Part shown: positions 46,478-56,115 of the stretch, in pieces
How positions within the stretch are numbered: position 1 is the first letter of the stretch
Layout of the letters: the number at the start of each line of letters is the position of its first letter
Origin: Rhizobiales bacterium GAS188
GTDB lineage: Bacteria; Pseudomonadota; Alphaproteobacteria; Rhizobiales; Beijerinckiaceae
Length of the DNA: 64,000 nt
NCBI GenBank assembly: GCA_900104855.1
Contig: FNSS01000001.1
Coordinates: 6,581,001 to 6,645,000, forward strand
Direction of reading: 5' to 3'
The notes under the pieces: generated by a model
Database searches by the model: none
Told to the model about the DNA's origin: nothing
The model's input: only the letters and a program-made list of their open reading frames with translations
Made by a program: the position numbers and the translations under genes

Positions 46478-48040
46478 ATGAACATGGAGAAGCTCGACAG
46501 ACTGGACCGTCGGCAGTTGCTGATTGGCGGCGCGGCCGCTTCTCTCGCTCTCGGCCTCGCCGGCCCTGCGCATGCCGAGAGTGCACCCAAGAAGGGTGGA
46601 CGCTTCCGCCTCGGCACGACGGGCAGTGTCGGTGACTCGCACGACCCCGGCACTTTCGGCACCTCCGGCGTCGTCAATATCGGCCTCTGGGGCGCGGTCT
46701 ACAACAATCTGACCGAGATCGCGCCGGATGGGCGCGCGGTGCCGGAACTCGCCGAGAGCTTCGAGGCCTCGAAGGACGCCAAAACCTGGTCCTTCGGGTT
46801 GCGCAAGGGCGTCACCTTCCACAACGGCAAGGCGCTCGACGCCGAGGATGTCGTCGCCTCGATCAACCATCACCGCGGGGCGGATTCGAAATCGGCCGCC
46901 AAGGGCCTTCTCGCCAATGTCGCGGAGGTCAAGGCGGACGGCAAGGACAGCGTCGTCTTCACCCTGAATGCCGGCACCGCCGACTTTCCGGTGGTGCTGA
47001 CCGACTACCATCTGGTGATCGGCCCTTCGATCGCCGGCAAGATCGACTGGGAAAGCGCCGTCGGGACGGGCGGCTACAAGCTCGCCGCCCATGAGCGCGG
47101 CGCCCGCATGACGTTGAAGCGCACCGGACAGTACTTCAAGCCCGACCGCGCCTTCTTCGACGATGTCGAGCTCATCGCCATCAGCGATACGGCCGCCCGC
47201 ATGAACGCGGTCGTGACCGGCGAGGTCGACGCCATCGGCAGGGCGGACATCAAGACGCTCGCGCTCCTGCAGCGCAACCCGGAGATCGTCATCGACGAAA
47301 CCTCGGGCACGCAGCACTTCACCTTGCCGATGTTCACCGACGTCGCGCCCTTCAACAATGTCGATGTGCGTCTCGCCTTGAAATACGCCATCGACCGCAA
47401 GGCCCTGGTGCAGACCATATTGCGCGGCCATGGCGTGCCCGGCAATGACAGCCCGATCACCCCGAGCAACCGCTATTTCGCCAAGGACATCCCGATCCGC
47501 GAATACGATCCCGAGAAGGCGAAATTCCACCTGAAGAAGGCGGGCATGGAGGCGCTGAAGGTCGATCTCTCGGCGGCCGACGCTGCCTTCAACGGCGCGG
47601 TGGACACCGCGATCCTGTTCAAGGAGCAGGCGCTGAAAGCCGGCATCGAGATCAATGTCACGCGCGAGCCGAATGACGGCTATTGGACGAATGTCTGGAC
47701 GAAGAAGCCGTTCTGCACGGCGTTCTGGGCCGGCAGGCCGACCGAGGATTGGATGTTCTCGCAAGTCTACGCCAAAGGCGTCGCCTGGAACGATACCCAT
47801 TGGGACAATGAGCGTTTCAACGCGCTATTGGTCCAGGCGCGTGTCGAGCTCGACGAGGCGAAGCGACGCGAGATGTATCGGGAGATGCAGCTCATCGTCA
47901 GGGACGATGGCGGTGTCATCATCCCGATGTATGCAAATTACGTCGACGCTCGCAGCAGGCGCATCGCGCACGCCGCGCAAGTCGGCTCGAATTACGAGCT
48001 CGACGGCTGGAAATGCATCGAGCGCTGGTGGGTGGCGTAG
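46478..48040 (+). CDS. Peptide-type ABC substrate-binding protein (SBP_5)
   Basis: A 520-residue periplasmic binding protein. The N terminus carries a twin-arginine-like signal, LDRRQLLIGGAAASLALGLAGPAHA. The mature protein has the SBP_5 layout: KGGRFRLGTTGS, a long N-terminal lobe with AVPELAESFEASKDAKTWSFGLRKGVTFHNGKAL, and a C-terminal lobe ending ELDGWKCIERWWVA. ATG 46478 follows GGGAGAAAG. It lies at the end of the carnitine operon and is the probable ligand-recognition subunit for the two permeases and fused ATPase upstream. Trp/Tyr residues for a quaternary ammonium box cannot be judged by eye. Confidence 0.87.
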   Translation: MNMEKLDRLDRRQLLIGGAAASLALGLAGPAHAESAPKKGGRFRLGTTGSVGDSHDPGTFGTSGVVNIGLWGAVYNNLTEIAPDGRAVPELAESFEASKDAKTWSFGLRKGVTFHNGKALDAEDVVASINHHRGADSKSAAKGLLANVAEVKADGKDSVVFTLNAGTADFPVVLTDYHLVIGPSIAGKIDWESAVGTGGYKLAAHERGARMTLKRTGQYFKPDRAFFDDVELIAISDTAARMNAVVTGEVDAIGRADIKTLALLQRNPEIVIDETSGTQHFTLPMFTDVAPFNNVDVRLALKYAIDRKALVQTILRGHGVPGNDSPITPSNRYFAKDIPIREYDPEKAKFHLKKAGMEALKVDLSAADAAFNGAVDTAILFKEQALKAGIEINVTREPNDGYWTNVWTKKPFCTAFWAGRPTEDWMFSQVYAKGVAWNDTHWDNERFNALLVQARVELDEAKRREMYREMQLIVRDDGGVIIPMYANYVDARSRRIAHAAQVGSNYELDGWKCIERWWVA

Positions 48041-48253
48041 CGAGCGGCGAGTAGCGAATGGCGAGTAGCGAATAGCGAATAGCGAATAGCGAGTAGCGAG
48101 TAGCGAGTAGCGAGTAGCGAGTAGCGAATAGCGAGTGGCGAGTGGCGAGTGGCTGGTAGCTGGTAGCTGGTAGCGGGTAGCGGGTAGCGATTGGTCGAGC
48201 TGCGAACAGCGATTGCGGTTGCTACTCGCTATTCGCCACTCGCCATTCGCCCC
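48038..48253. repeat. Heptamer tandem array with inverted copy
   Basis: From the stop codon of the binding-protein gene at 48038 to 48190, about 20 copies of a seven-base unit, TAGCGAG or TAGCGAA and later variants TGGCGAG, TAGCTGG and TAGCGGG, run head to tail. At 48221-48253 a segment reading GCTACTCGCTATTCGCCACT is the reverse complement of part of the array. The two can pair into a long hairpin. This fills most of the 294-base gap before the tetR gene. Confidence 0.9.
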
Positions 48254-48290
48254 TTCACTGCCTTCGGGGAGCCACAATCTGAATTTATGA

Positions 48291-48306
48291 GAATGAACGT
48301 TCATTC
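48291..48306. promoter_or_regulatory. TetR-type operator
   Basis: GAATGAACGTTCATTC is a perfect 16-bp palindrome located 29 bases before the tetR ATG. Its form is typical of operators bound by AcrR/TetR regulators of efflux pumps. Probable site of autorepression that also controls the pump genes downstream. Confidence 0.8.
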
Positions 48307-48334
48307 TCCGTATTCAGGGCGATTCTCGACACAT

Positions 48335-49027
48335 ATGGCACTCGCCGAAGGCCTTCGCGGCCAAATTTTGCACGTCCAGACGGTTGCGGAAAGCCAGGCT
48401 GCGACGCACAGCCAAGCCTCCAGCACCGCCGAGGCCGATCGCCGCAAGCGCATCCTCGAGGCTGCGGAACGCGCCTTCGTGCGCCAGGGCTTCCACGCGA
48501 CCACGATGCAGCATGTGGCGGCCGAGGCCGGCATGAGCCCGGGCAATCTCTACCGCTATTTCCGCTCCAAGGAAGCGATCGTCGAGGGGCTGTGCGCCCG
48601 CGACCAGGAGGAGCGCGCCAAGGCCTTCGCCATGCTGGCCGAGGCCGACAATGTCGTCTGTGCCATGGCGGCGGGCATTCGCGACAAGCTGTTGGGCGAG
48701 CCGCGCCAGAAAATGCAGATGGTGCTCGAGATCTGGGCCGAGGCCGGGCGCAATCCGGTGATCGCCGGGCTCTGCGGCGCGATCGATGAGGATGTGCGCC
48801 AGGGGCTGGCGAAGCTGGTCGCCGCGGCCAAGGCGAAGGGGCAGGCGGCAGCCTCCGTCGATCCCGATTTCGCGGCCCGCGTCATGATCACCGTCGTGGT
48901 CGGCTTGTTCAAGCGCCGCGCCCATGAGGCGGATTTCGACGGCGAGGCCGAGCTTGCGCTGGCGCTCGGCATTTTCACTTCGTTGTTCCGAGGCGACATC
49001 AAGCCGCTTCCATACGATCCCAGATGA
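48335..49027 (+). CDS. TetR/AcrR-family repressor of the RND pump
   Basis: A 230-residue repressor. Residues 40-85 form the helix-turn-helix domain (RKRILEAAERAFVRQGFHATTMQHVAAEAGMSPGNLYRYFRSKEAIVEGL); the rest is a helical ligand domain. I use ATG 48335, downstream of the palindromic operator; a start inside the heptamer array or at 48287 would read through the operator. It is followed after 21 bases by the pump adaptor gene, so it probably represses its own operon and is released by a pump substrate. Confidence 0.88.
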   Translation: MALAEGLRGQILHVQTVAESQAATHSQASSTAEADRRKRILEAAERAFVRQGFHATTMQHVAAEAGMSPGNLYRYFRSKEAIVEGLCARDQEERAKAFAMLAEADNVVCAMAAGIRDKLLGEPRQKMQMVLEIWAEAGRNPVIAGLCGAIDEDVRQGLAKLVAAAKAKGQAAASVDPDFAARVMITVVVGLFKRRAHEADFDGEAELALALGIFTSLFRGDIKPLPYDPR

Positions 49028-49048
49028 TGATGCGAGAGGGGCGAATTG

Positions 49049-50332
49049 ATGCGTCGAAAGACATTCTTGATGGGGGCGGCCGTGCTGCTGATCGGCGGCC
49101 TCGTGGGGGCGCGCGTGATGCTGCCCTGCGCGCCGTCCTTGGCCTTCGTCGATCGGCTGCTGCCCGGCACTGACAAGGCCTGTGCGGCCGTAGCAGGCTC
49201 TCCCGAGGCCAAGCTCGCCAAGCACGCACCATTGCCGCCGGCGGTGACGGTGGTGCAGGCACGCCTCAACGATTTCGTCGACCGCTTCTTCGTGTCCGGC
49301 ACGCTGGTGGCGCGTGACGAAGCCATGGTCGGCGCCCAGATCGACGGCTTGCGCATCATCGAGCTCATGGCCGAGGACGGGGATCGCGTCGCCAAGGGGC
49401 AGGTGCTGGCCCGCCTCGACCGCAGCCAGCTCGACGCGCTGGTGGCCCAGAACGATGCCGCCTTGTCGCGCGCCGACGCCGCCATCGCCCAGGCATCGAG
49501 CCAGATCGGCCAGTTCGAGGCATCCTTGACGCAGGCCCAGGCCGAGCTCGATCGCGCCAGGAAGCTCGATGTGCAGATCGTGACGCAAGCAACCCTCGAT
49601 CAGCGCATCGCTGCCTTCCGTACGGCTCAGGCGGTGCTCAGCGCCGGCAAGGGCGCGCTCGCCGCGGCGCAAGCCGACAAGGCAAGCCGCGAAGCCGAGC
49701 GGCGCGAATTGATGGTGCGCATCGACCGCGCCGAGGTGAAGGCGCCGGTCGCCGGCCTCGTCAGCCGTCGCACGGCAAGGCTCGGTGCCGTCGCCATGTC
49801 GGCCGGCGATGCCTTGTTCCGCATCGTCAGCGACGGGGCGATCGAGCTCGAGGCCGATGTGCCCGAGCAATCGCTGGCGCGGCTCAAGCTCGGCATGCAG
49901 GCGAAGATCGTGCTGGCCGGCAGTTCGGACGAGGTCGAGGGCAAGGTGCGGCTCATCTCCGAGGAAGTCGACAGGACGACACGGCTCGGCAAGGTGCGCG
50001 TCGCGCTGCCGCCGGAAGCTCCGGCGCGCATCGGCTCCTTCGCCTCGGGCGTCGTGATCGTGGCGCGCCGGCCCGGTGTCGCCGTGCCGACGAGTGCCGT
50101 GGCGCGCGGCGATGACGGGGATTTCGTCCAGGTGGTGAAGGACGACCGGATCGAGGAGCGCAAGATCATGGCCGGCATCACCAATCTGCGCCTCACCGAG
50201 GCCCGCCAGGGGCTCGAGGCGGGCGAGACCGTCGTGGTGCGGGCCGCCGCCTTCCTGCGCTCCGGCGATGTGGTGCGCCCGATCGCGGTCACGACGCAGG
50301 CCGGCCGTGCCGTCAAGGAAGCCGCGAAATGA
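49049..50332 (+). CDS. RND efflux periplasmic adaptor (membrane fusion protein)
   Basis: A 427-residue adaptor of the AcrA/MexE type. One N-terminal helix (residues 6-22) anchors or exports it. Lipoyl-type halves are seen at FVSGTLVARDEAMVGAQIDGLRII and RAEVKAPVAGLVSRRTARLG, separated by an Ala-rich coiled coil (about 110-190). Beta-barrel and membrane-proximal domains follow. GAGAGGGG seven bases upstream supports ATG 49049. No lipobox Cys follows the signal segment. The end overlaps the pump gene (ATGA), so the two are coupled. An outer-membrane TolC-like partner is not in the window. Confidence 0.9.
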   Translation: MRRKTFLMGAAVLLIGGLVGARVMLPCAPSLAFVDRLLPGTDKACAAVAGSPEAKLAKHAPLPPAVTVVQARLNDFVDRFFVSGTLVARDEAMVGAQIDGLRIIELMAEDGDRVAKGQVLARLDRSQLDALVAQNDAALSRADAAIAQASSQIGQFEASLTQAQAELDRARKLDVQIVTQATLDQRIAAFRTAQAVLSAGKGALAAAQADKASREAERRELMVRIDRAEVKAPVAGLVSRRTARLGAVAMSAGDALFRIVSDGAIELEADVPEQSLARLKLGMQAKIVLAGSSDEVEGKVRLISEEVDRTTRLGKVRVALPPEAPARIGSFASGVVIVARRPGVAVPTSAVARGDDGDFVQVVKDDRIEERKIMAGITNLRLTEARQGLEAGETVVVRAAAFLRSGDVVRPIAVTTQAGRAVKEAAK

Positions 50333-53300
50333 GGCTCAACATCTCCGCCTGGTCGATCCGCCAGCCGATGCCGGCGACGGTGACTTTCGTCGTGCTCGTC
50401 GTCCTCGGCCTCTTCAGCTTCCATGCGCTGCCGATCACCAAATTCCCGAATATCGACATTCCGATCGTGCAGGTCACGGTCACCCAATCGGGCGCGGCTC
50501 CCGCGGAGCTCGAATCGCAGGTGACCAAGAAGATCGAGGACACTGTCGCCTCGGTGAACGGCCTGTGGCACATCATCTCGACAGTCACCGACGGCTCCTC
50601 GGTGACCACGATGCAGTTCTATGTCGGCACCAATGTCGATCGGGTCCTCAACGATGTGAAGGACCAGGTCGCCAAGATCCGGACCGACCTGCCGCGCACC
50701 ATCAACGAGCCGATCGTCAGTCGCCTCGACATCGAGGGCCTGCCGATCGCGACCTATGCGGCCTCGGCGCCCGGCATGTCGGTCGAGGACCTGTCCTGGT
50801 TCGTCGACGACACCGTGGCGCGCAAGCTCCAAGGCATCAACGGCGTCGGCAGCGTCTCGCGCTCGGGCGGCGTCGATCGCGAGATCCGGGTGTCGCTCGA
50901 TCCCCGCAAGCTCCTGTCGCTCGGCGTCACGGCGGCGAGCGTCAATGCCCAGCTGCGCGCCACCAATGTCGACCTCGCCGGCGGGCGCGGCGAAATCGCC
51001 GGGCAGGAACAGGCGATCCGCACGCTCGCCGGAGCACGCAGCGTTGCCGATCTCGCCGCCTTGCCGATCTGGCTGCCGGGCGGGCGCAAGGTGCGTCTCG
51101 ACGATCTCGGCACGGTCACCGACGGCGCCGCCGAGGCCCGCAGCTTCACCAGGCTCGACGGGCGCCCCATCGTCGCCTTCAACCTGTCGCGCGCCAAGGG
51201 CGCGAGCGAAGCGACGGTCGAGGCCCTGGTCGAAAAGAAGATCGGCGAGATCCAGAAGCAGCATCCCGAGGTCGAGCTCACCAAGGTCGACACGCAGGTC
51301 GAAAACACCATCGGCAATTATCATTCGGCGATGGAGACCTTGATCGAGGGCGCGATCCTCTCGGTGATCGTGGTGTTCCTGTTCCTGCGCGATTTGCGCG
51401 CCACCATCGTCTCGGCGATCGCCTTGCCGCTATCGGCCATCCCCACCTTCTGGGCGATGGACATGCTCGGCTTCTCGCTCAACCTCGTGAGCTTGCTCGC
51501 CATCACGCTCGTCACCGGCATCCTGGTCGACGATGCCATCGTGGAGATCGAGAACATCGTGCGCCATATGCGCATGGGCAAATCCGCCTATCGGGCGGCG
51601 CTCGAGGCCGCCGACGAGATCGGCCTTGCGGTCATCGCCATCTCGATGACGATCGTCGCGGTGTTCGCGCCGGTGAGCTTCATGGGCGGCATCGCCGGCC
51701 AGTATTTCCGCCAGTTCGGCCTCACCGTGGCCATCGCCGTGGTGTTCTCGCTGATGGTGGCGCGGCTGATCACGCCGCTGGTCGCCGCCTATTTCCTGCG
51801 CTCGCATGACGAGGTGACGCGTCCGGACGGCGCGATCATGCGCTTCTACACGCGGCTGGTGCGGGCCTCCGTGCGCCATCGCTGGATCACCCTGTTCGGG
51901 GGCCTGCTGCTGTTCGTCGCCTCGCTGATGTCGACGCAGCTCCTGCCCTCGGGCTTCGTGCCGGCCGGCGACGTGTCGCGCTCGCTGCTCGCCATCGAGC
52001 TGCCGCCCGGCTCGCGCCTCGACGACACCGACAAGGTGACGCAAGGCATCGCCGACCGCCTGAAGACGATGCCCGAGGTCAAGTCGGTGCTGGTCTATGG
52101 CGGCCTCGTCCTCGGTGGCGCATCGGAGGTGCGCAAGGCGACGCTCGTCATCAATTTCATCCATAAGAGCAAGCGCGACATCTCGCAGCAGGATCTGCAG
52201 ATCAAGATCGCCGAGGATCTGCGCGACGTGGCCGATATCCGCTTCTGGTTCCTCAAGGATAACGGCCAGCGCGACATCTCGCTGATCATCGCCGGCAGCG
52301 ACATGAAGGTCATCAACGACACGGCGAACCAGCTCGCGAGCGAGATGCGCCAGATCCCCTTCATCGAGAACCCGATCTCGACGGCCGAGCTCGACCGGCC
52401 TGAGTTGCGCATCACGCCCAAGCCCCAGTTGGCCGCCGATCTCGGCGTCTCGACCGAGGCGCTGTCGGAGACGATCCGGGTGGCGACGCTCGGCGATGTC
52501 GACGCCAACCTCGCCAAATTCGATGCGGGCGACCGGCTGATCCCGATCCGTGTCGAGCTCGACCAGCGGGCCCGCGCCGATATCGGCTTGCTCGAAGCCT
52601 TGCGCGTCTCGACCGGTGCCGGCGCCTCGGTGCCGCTCTCGACCGTCGCCAATTTCGAGATGAGCCGCGGCCCGACCGCAATCAACCGCTATGACCGCTC
52701 GCGGCGCGTGACGATCGAGGGTGATCTGTCGGGCCAGACGCCGCTCGGCCAGGCGACCGACGCCATCTATGCGCTGCCCACGGCAAAGAAGCTGCCGCCA
52801 GGCGTCGAGATCAAGCAGTCGGGCGATGTCGAGGTGATGGGCCAGATCTTCACTTCCTTCGCGACCGCGATGGGGGCGGGGCTGATGATGGTCTATGGCG
52901 TGCTGATCTTGCTGTTCGCGAGCTTCGTCCAGCCGGTCACCATCCTGTTCTCGCTGCCGCTCTCGATCGGCGGCGCCATCATCGCGCTGCTCATCACCCA
53001 TAAATCGATCAGCATGCCCGTGGTGATCGGCATTCTCATGCTGATGGGCATCGTGACCAAGAACGCCATCATGCTGGTCGACTTCGCGGTCGAGGAGATC
53101 GGGCGCGGCACGCCGCGGCTCGAAGCGCTGGTGGAAGCCGGACGCAAGCGCGCCCGCCCCATCGTGATGACCACGATCGCCATGGTGGCCGGCATGTTCC
53201 CCTCCGCGCTCTCCTACGGCGATGGCGGCGAGTTCCGCGCGCCGATGGCGATCGCGGTGATCGGCGGGTTGATCGTCTCGACCGTGCTGTCGCTCGTCTT

Positions 53301-53466
53301 CGTGCCCTCGGTGTTCACTTTGCTCGACGATATCGGCCGTCTCACCTGGCGCCTGGTCTCGCGTTTCGTCGGCGAGAGGGACGAGCCCGACGAGACGCCG
53401 CAAGCCGCCATGCCGGCGCATATCGTCTATGCGAGCCGCGAGGACCTCAAGATCGCCGCCGAATGA
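50329..53466 (+). CDS. RND multidrug efflux transporter (HAE1 family)
   Basis: A 1045-residue inner-membrane pump of the AcrB/MexF type, driven by protons. The start SAWSIRQPMPATVTFVVLVVLGLFSFHALPITKFPNID is typical, with the large periplasmic loops between helices 1-2 and 7-8. Helices 4 and 10 carry proton-relay positions: the TGILVDDAIVEIENI motif with paired Asp, and GIVTKNAIMLVDFAVEE with the Lys. GSXXL-type porter motifs and the FMGGIAGQYFRQFGLTVA segment are intact. Substrates are unknown. A palindromic repeat pair follows the stop. Confidence 0.95.
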   Translation: MRLNISAWSIRQPMPATVTFVVLVVLGLFSFHALPITKFPNIDIPIVQVTVTQSGAAPAELESQVTKKIEDTVASVNGLWHIISTVTDGSSVTTMQFYVGTNVDRVLNDVKDQVAKIRTDLPRTINEPIVSRLDIEGLPIATYAASAPGMSVEDLSWFVDDTVARKLQGINGVGSVSRSGGVDREIRVSLDPRKLLSLGVTAASVNAQLRATNVDLAGGRGEIAGQEQAIRTLAGARSVADLAALPIWLPGGRKVRLDDLGTVTDGAAEARSFTRLDGRPIVAFNLSRAKGASEATVEALVEKKIGEIQKQHPEVELTKVDTQVENTIGNYHSAMETLIEGAILSVIVVFLFLRDLRATIVSAIALPLSAIPTFWAMDMLGFSLNLVSLLAITLVTGILVDDAIVEIENIVRHMRMGKSAYRAALEAADEIGLAVIAISMTIVAVFAPVSFMGGIAGQYFRQFGLTVAIAVVFSLMVARLITPLVAAYFLRSHDEVTRPDGAIMRFYTRLVRASVRHRWITLFGGLLLFVASLMSTQLLPSGFVPAGDVSRSLLAIELPPGSRLDDTDKVTQGIADRLKTMPEVKSVLVYGGLVLGGASEVRKATLVINFIHKSKRDISQQDLQIKIAEDLRDVADIRFWFLKDNGQRDISLIIAGSDMKVINDTANQLASEMRQIPFIENPISTAELDRPELRITPKPQLAADLGVSTEALSETIRVATLGDVDANLAKFDAGDRLIPIRVELDQRARADIGLLEALRVSTGAGASVPLSTVANFEMSRGPTAINRYDRSRRVTIEGDLSGQTPLGQATDAIYALPTAKKLPPGVEIKQSGDVEVMGQIFTSFATAMGAGLMMVYGVLILLFASFVQPVTILFSLPLSIGGAIIALLITHKSISMPVVIGILMLMGIVTKNAIMLVDFAVEEIGRGTPRLEALVEAGRKRARPIVMTTIAMVAGMFPSALSYGDGGEFRAPMAIAVIGGLIVSTVLSLVFVPSVFTLLDDIGRLTWRLVSRFVGERDEPDETPQAAMPAHIVYASREDLKIAAE

Positions 53467-53477
53467 GGGCCTCTCCC

Positions 53478-53560
53478 TGGGACCGCGGGCGTCCCGCCCG
53501 CTCTTGAGACGGCCGGGCGCACCGCCGGAAGGAAGTGCGACCGAGACGGTCGCGATCCCA
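53478..53560. repeat. Dispersed palindromic element, copy 2
   Basis: It starts TGGGACCGCGGGCGTCCCG and ends GGTCGCGATCCCA. The ends are imperfect inverted repeats. Same family as 21187-21273. It lies 12 bases after the RND pump stop codon. Confidence 0.85.
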
Positions 53561-53584
53561 GCGCCTGCGCCGGCGGCCTCTCCT

Positions 53585-53669
53585 TGGGACCGCGGGCGTC
53601 CCGCCCGCCCTTTCGGCGGTGAGCCGGCGCCGCCGGAAAGGAAGGGCGACCGAGACGGTCGCGATCCCA
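53585..53669. repeat. Dispersed palindromic element, copy 3
   Basis: Direct tandem neighbour of copy 2, separated by 24 bases; the first 20 and last 35 bases are nearly identical to copy 2, while the centres differ. The two copies and a stretch with no visible gene fill the 373-base gap between the RND pump and the peptidase. Confidence 0.85.
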
Positions 53670-53839
53670 GCGCCCACGGGCTTTCTCCACGGCACACACC
53701 TCTGCTAAGCATCGTCGCGAAGAGCGGTCCGCCGCTTTTCGATACGACATGACGCCATTCCAGATCGCGCTCCAGCAAGGCTCGTATGGGTCACCCACGC
53801 GACTTCGCCGGGCCTGTCTGCTCAAGCCGGAGGAAGTCC

Positions 53840-55270
53840 ATGAGTCGCGACGCCGCCATCGCCAATGTCCGTGAGGCTTTCGACAGCGGGGCCTTCAAGG
53901 CGACCTTGGCGCGCCGGATCGCGGTGCCGACCGAGAGCCAGAATCCGGCAAGTGCGCCGGCGCTCGACGACTATGTGCGCAAGGTCATGACGCCCGAGCT
54001 CGAACGGCTCGGCTTCACCTGCAGGATCCTCACCGTCGATGGCGCCAAGGGACCGTTCCTGGTCGCCGAGCGCATCGAGGATCCGGCCCTCGTCACCGTG
54101 CTCGGCTACGGTCATGGCGACACCGTGCTCGGGATGGAGGGGCGCTGGATCGACAACCTTTCGCCCTGGGAGCTCACCGAGCGCGACGGCAAATGGTATG
54201 GGCGCGGCGTCGTCGACAATAAGGGCCAGCATTCCATCAACCTCGCCGCCCTCGAGGCCGTGCTCAAGGCGCGCGGCAAGCTCGGCTTCAATGCCCGCTA
54301 CCTCATCGAGATGGGCGAGGAGACGGGTTCGCCGGGCCTCGCGAGGCTGGCACGCGAGCATGGCGATCTGCTCGCCGCGGATGTGCTCATCGGCTCGGAC
54401 GGGCCGCGCCTGCATCGCGAGCGGCCCGATCTGTCGCTCGGCACGCGCGGTGCCCTCAATTTCGACCTGACGATCGAGGCGCGCGAAGGCGGGCATCATT
54501 CCGGCAATTGGGGCGGGCTGCTTTCCGATCCCGGCATCGAGCTCGCCCATGCCATCGCCTCGATCACCGGGCCCACCGGGCAGATCCGCATCTCCGAATG
54601 GGTGCCGGCGGAACTCCCCGCCAATGTCCGGCGCGTGCTCGAGGGCGTCGAGCCGGGCGGCGATCCCGGCACACCGGCCATCGATCCCGATTGGGGCGAG
54701 GCCGGGCTGACGCCTGCCGAACGCGTCTTTGGCTGGTGTTCCTTCTCGGTGCTCGCCTATAGCTGCGGCACGCCCGAAGCTCCGGTGAACGCCATCCCGC
54801 CGCGCGCCTGGGCGCGCTGCCAGCTGCGCTTCGTGGTCGGCATCGATCCCGACGACATCATCCCGGCGCTGCGCCGCCACCTCAAGCGGCACGGCTTCGG
54901 CAAGGTGGTGGTCGAGCCGTCGCGGGAATCCTTCTTCAAGGCGTCCCGGCTCGATCCCGACCATCCTTGGGTGAAGTTCGTCGCAGCCTCGATCGAGAAG
55001 ACGGGAGGCCAGGCGCCCACGATCATCCCGAATGCCGGCGGCTCGCTGCCGAACGATATCTTCTCCGAGACCCTGGGCCTGCCGACCATCTGGATCCCGC
55101 ATTCCTATGGCGGCTGCTCGCAGCATGCTCCGAACGAGCATGTGCCGATCGCGCTGGTGCGCGAGGCGCTGGAGTTGATGGCCGGGCTCTATTTCGATAT
55201 CGGCGAGGGCAAGAATCCAGGCAAGAATCTGCATCCGGGCAAGAATCCGCATCCGGGGAGAACGCAATGA
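53840..55270 (+). CDS. M20-family metallopeptidase
   Basis: A 476-residue zinc peptidase of the M20/ArgE-DapE group. Metal-site motifs: GYGHGDTV (His, Asp), [11 protein letters not shown], the catalytic [10 protein letters not shown] (Glu pair), and a late [14 protein letters not shown] carrying the last His. A dimerisation insert separates the two halves of the catalytic domain. ATG 53840 has GGAGGAAG upstream. The C terminus ends in an odd Gly-Lys-Asn/His-Pro-Gly repeat tail encoded by tandem DNA repeats. The stop overlaps the nitroreductase start (ATGA). The pairing with a nitroreductase suggests processing of an acylated or peptide-like substrate, but no pathway is evident. Confidence 0.85.
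   Translation: MSRDAAIANVREAFDSGAFKATLARRIAVPTESQNPASAPALDDYVRKVMTPELERLGFTCRILTVDGAKGPFLVAERIEDPALVTVLGYGHGDTVLGMEGRWIDNLSPWELTERDGKWYGRGVVDNKGQHSINLAALEAVLKARGKLGFNARYLIEMGEETGSPGLARLAREHGDLLAADVLIGSDGPRLHRERPDLSLGTRGALNFDLTIEAREGGHHSGNWGGLLSDPGIELAHAIASITGPTGQIRISEWVPAELPANVRRVLEGVEPGGDPGTPAIDPDWGEAGLTPAERVFGWCSFSVLAYSCGTPEAPVNAIPPRAWARCQLRFVVGIDPDDIIPALRRHLKRHGFGKVVVEPSRESFFKASRLDPDHPWVKFVAASIEKTGGQAPTIIPNAGGSLPNDIFSETLGLPTIWIPHSYGGCSQHAPNEHVPIALVREALELMAGLYFDIGEGKNPGKNLHPGKNPHPGRTQ
55208..55255 (+). repeat. Tandem repeats at the peptidase C terminus
   Basis: GGCAAGAATCCA (55208) is followed by two 18-bp units, GGCAAGAATCTGCATCCG (55220) and GGCAAGAATCCGCATCCG (55238), encoding G-K-N-P/L-H-P tails. 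All units are multiples of three. Confidence 0.85.
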
Positions 55271-55941
55271 CGGCGCTGCAGCTCGAGCCGCTCGGCTCCT
55301 ATCGCGAATATCCGCAAGACGAGATGCGCGAGCGCGCCATGCGCTTCCATGAGGAGATGAGCCGGCGGCGCACGGTGCGCGACTTTTCGTCAAGGCCCGT
55401 CGACCGCGCCGTGATCGAGAGCTGCCTGCTCGCGGCCGGCACAGCCCCCTCGGGCGCCAATCTCCAGCCCTGGCATTTCACGGTGATCACCGATGCGGCC
55501 GTGAAGCGCCGCATCCGCGAAGCCGCCGAAGTCGAGGAGCAGGAATTCTACAATGGGCGGGCGCCTGCCGAATGGCTCGAGGCGCTGGCGCCGCTCGGCA
55601 CGGATGCGCAAAAGCCCTTCCTCGAGACCGCGCCGGTGCTGATCGCCATCTTCGCGCAGCGCTACGGATATCTGCCCGACGGACGCAAGGTGAAGCATTA
55701 CTACGTGCCGGAGTCGGTCGGCATCGCCACGGGCTTCCTGATCGCCGGGCTGCATAGCAGCGGCCTTGCGACGCTCACCCACACGCCGAGCCCGATGAAC
55801 TTCCTCAACCGCATTTGCGGTCGCCCCGATCAGGAGAAGCCCTATCTGCTGCTCGTCGTCGGCTATCCGGCGAGCGACTGCAAGGTTCCCCACGCTGGCG
55901 GCATCAAGAAGCCGCTGCCGGAATTCGTCGACTGGAAGTAG
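55267..55941 (+). CDS. Nitroreductase-family flavoprotein
   Basis: A 224-residue FMN enzyme. The motif [22 protein letters not shown] and [19 protein letters not shown] place it in the nitroreductase superfamily, in the branch that includes iodotyrosine deiodinase-like proteins; [44 protein letters not shown] supports that branch. It should reduce or dehalogenate a small molecule with NAD(P)H. ATG 55267 overlaps the upstream peptidase stop, so the pair is translationally coupled. The substrate is unknown. Confidence 0.85.
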   Translation: MTALQLEPLGSYREYPQDEMRERAMRFHEEMSRRRTVRDFSSRPVDRAVIESCLLAAGTAPSGANLQPWHFTVITDAAVKRRIREAAEVEEQEFYNGRAPAEWLEALAPLGTDAQKPFLETAPVLIAIFAQRYGYLPDGRKVKHYYVPESVGIATGFLIAGLHSSGLATLTHTPSPMNFLNRICGRPDQEKPYLLLVVGYPASDCKVPHAGGIKKPLPEFVDWK

Positions 55942-55956
55942 GGCTTGGGCGCGCCT

Positions 55957-56095
55957 CCTTCTCCCGCTCTTTCGCGGGAGAAGGTGCCCGAACGTAGTGA
56001 GGGCGGATGAGGGACGCCGGTGAGGCGCTCAACCGCCCCTCATCCGATCTCGCTTCGCTCGACCACCTTCTCCCGCCTCTTCGGGCGGGAGAAGG
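55957..56095. repeat. Inverted pair of palindromic elements between convergent genes
   Basis: Two hairpins, CCTTCTCCCGC...GCGGGAGAAGG (55957-55984) and CCTTCTCCCGCC...GGCGGGAGAAGG (56066-56095), flank GGATGAGG (56005-56012) and CCTCATCC (56039-56046). This is a common Rhizobiales repeat in inverted arrangement. It lies between the nitroreductase and hppD stops and is likely a two-way terminator. Confidence 0.85.
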
Positions 56096-56115
56096 AAAGC
56101 GGTGCTGCCGCGAGG

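Noticed and set aside
48038-48253. Possible CRISPR array
   Set aside because: Units are seven bases and contiguous with no spacers, and no cas gene is near.
51430-53778. 782-codon frame antisense to the RND pump
   Set aside because: Composition is His/Arg/Gln-rich with no fold signature, which is typical of the antisense of a GC-rich membrane protein gene.
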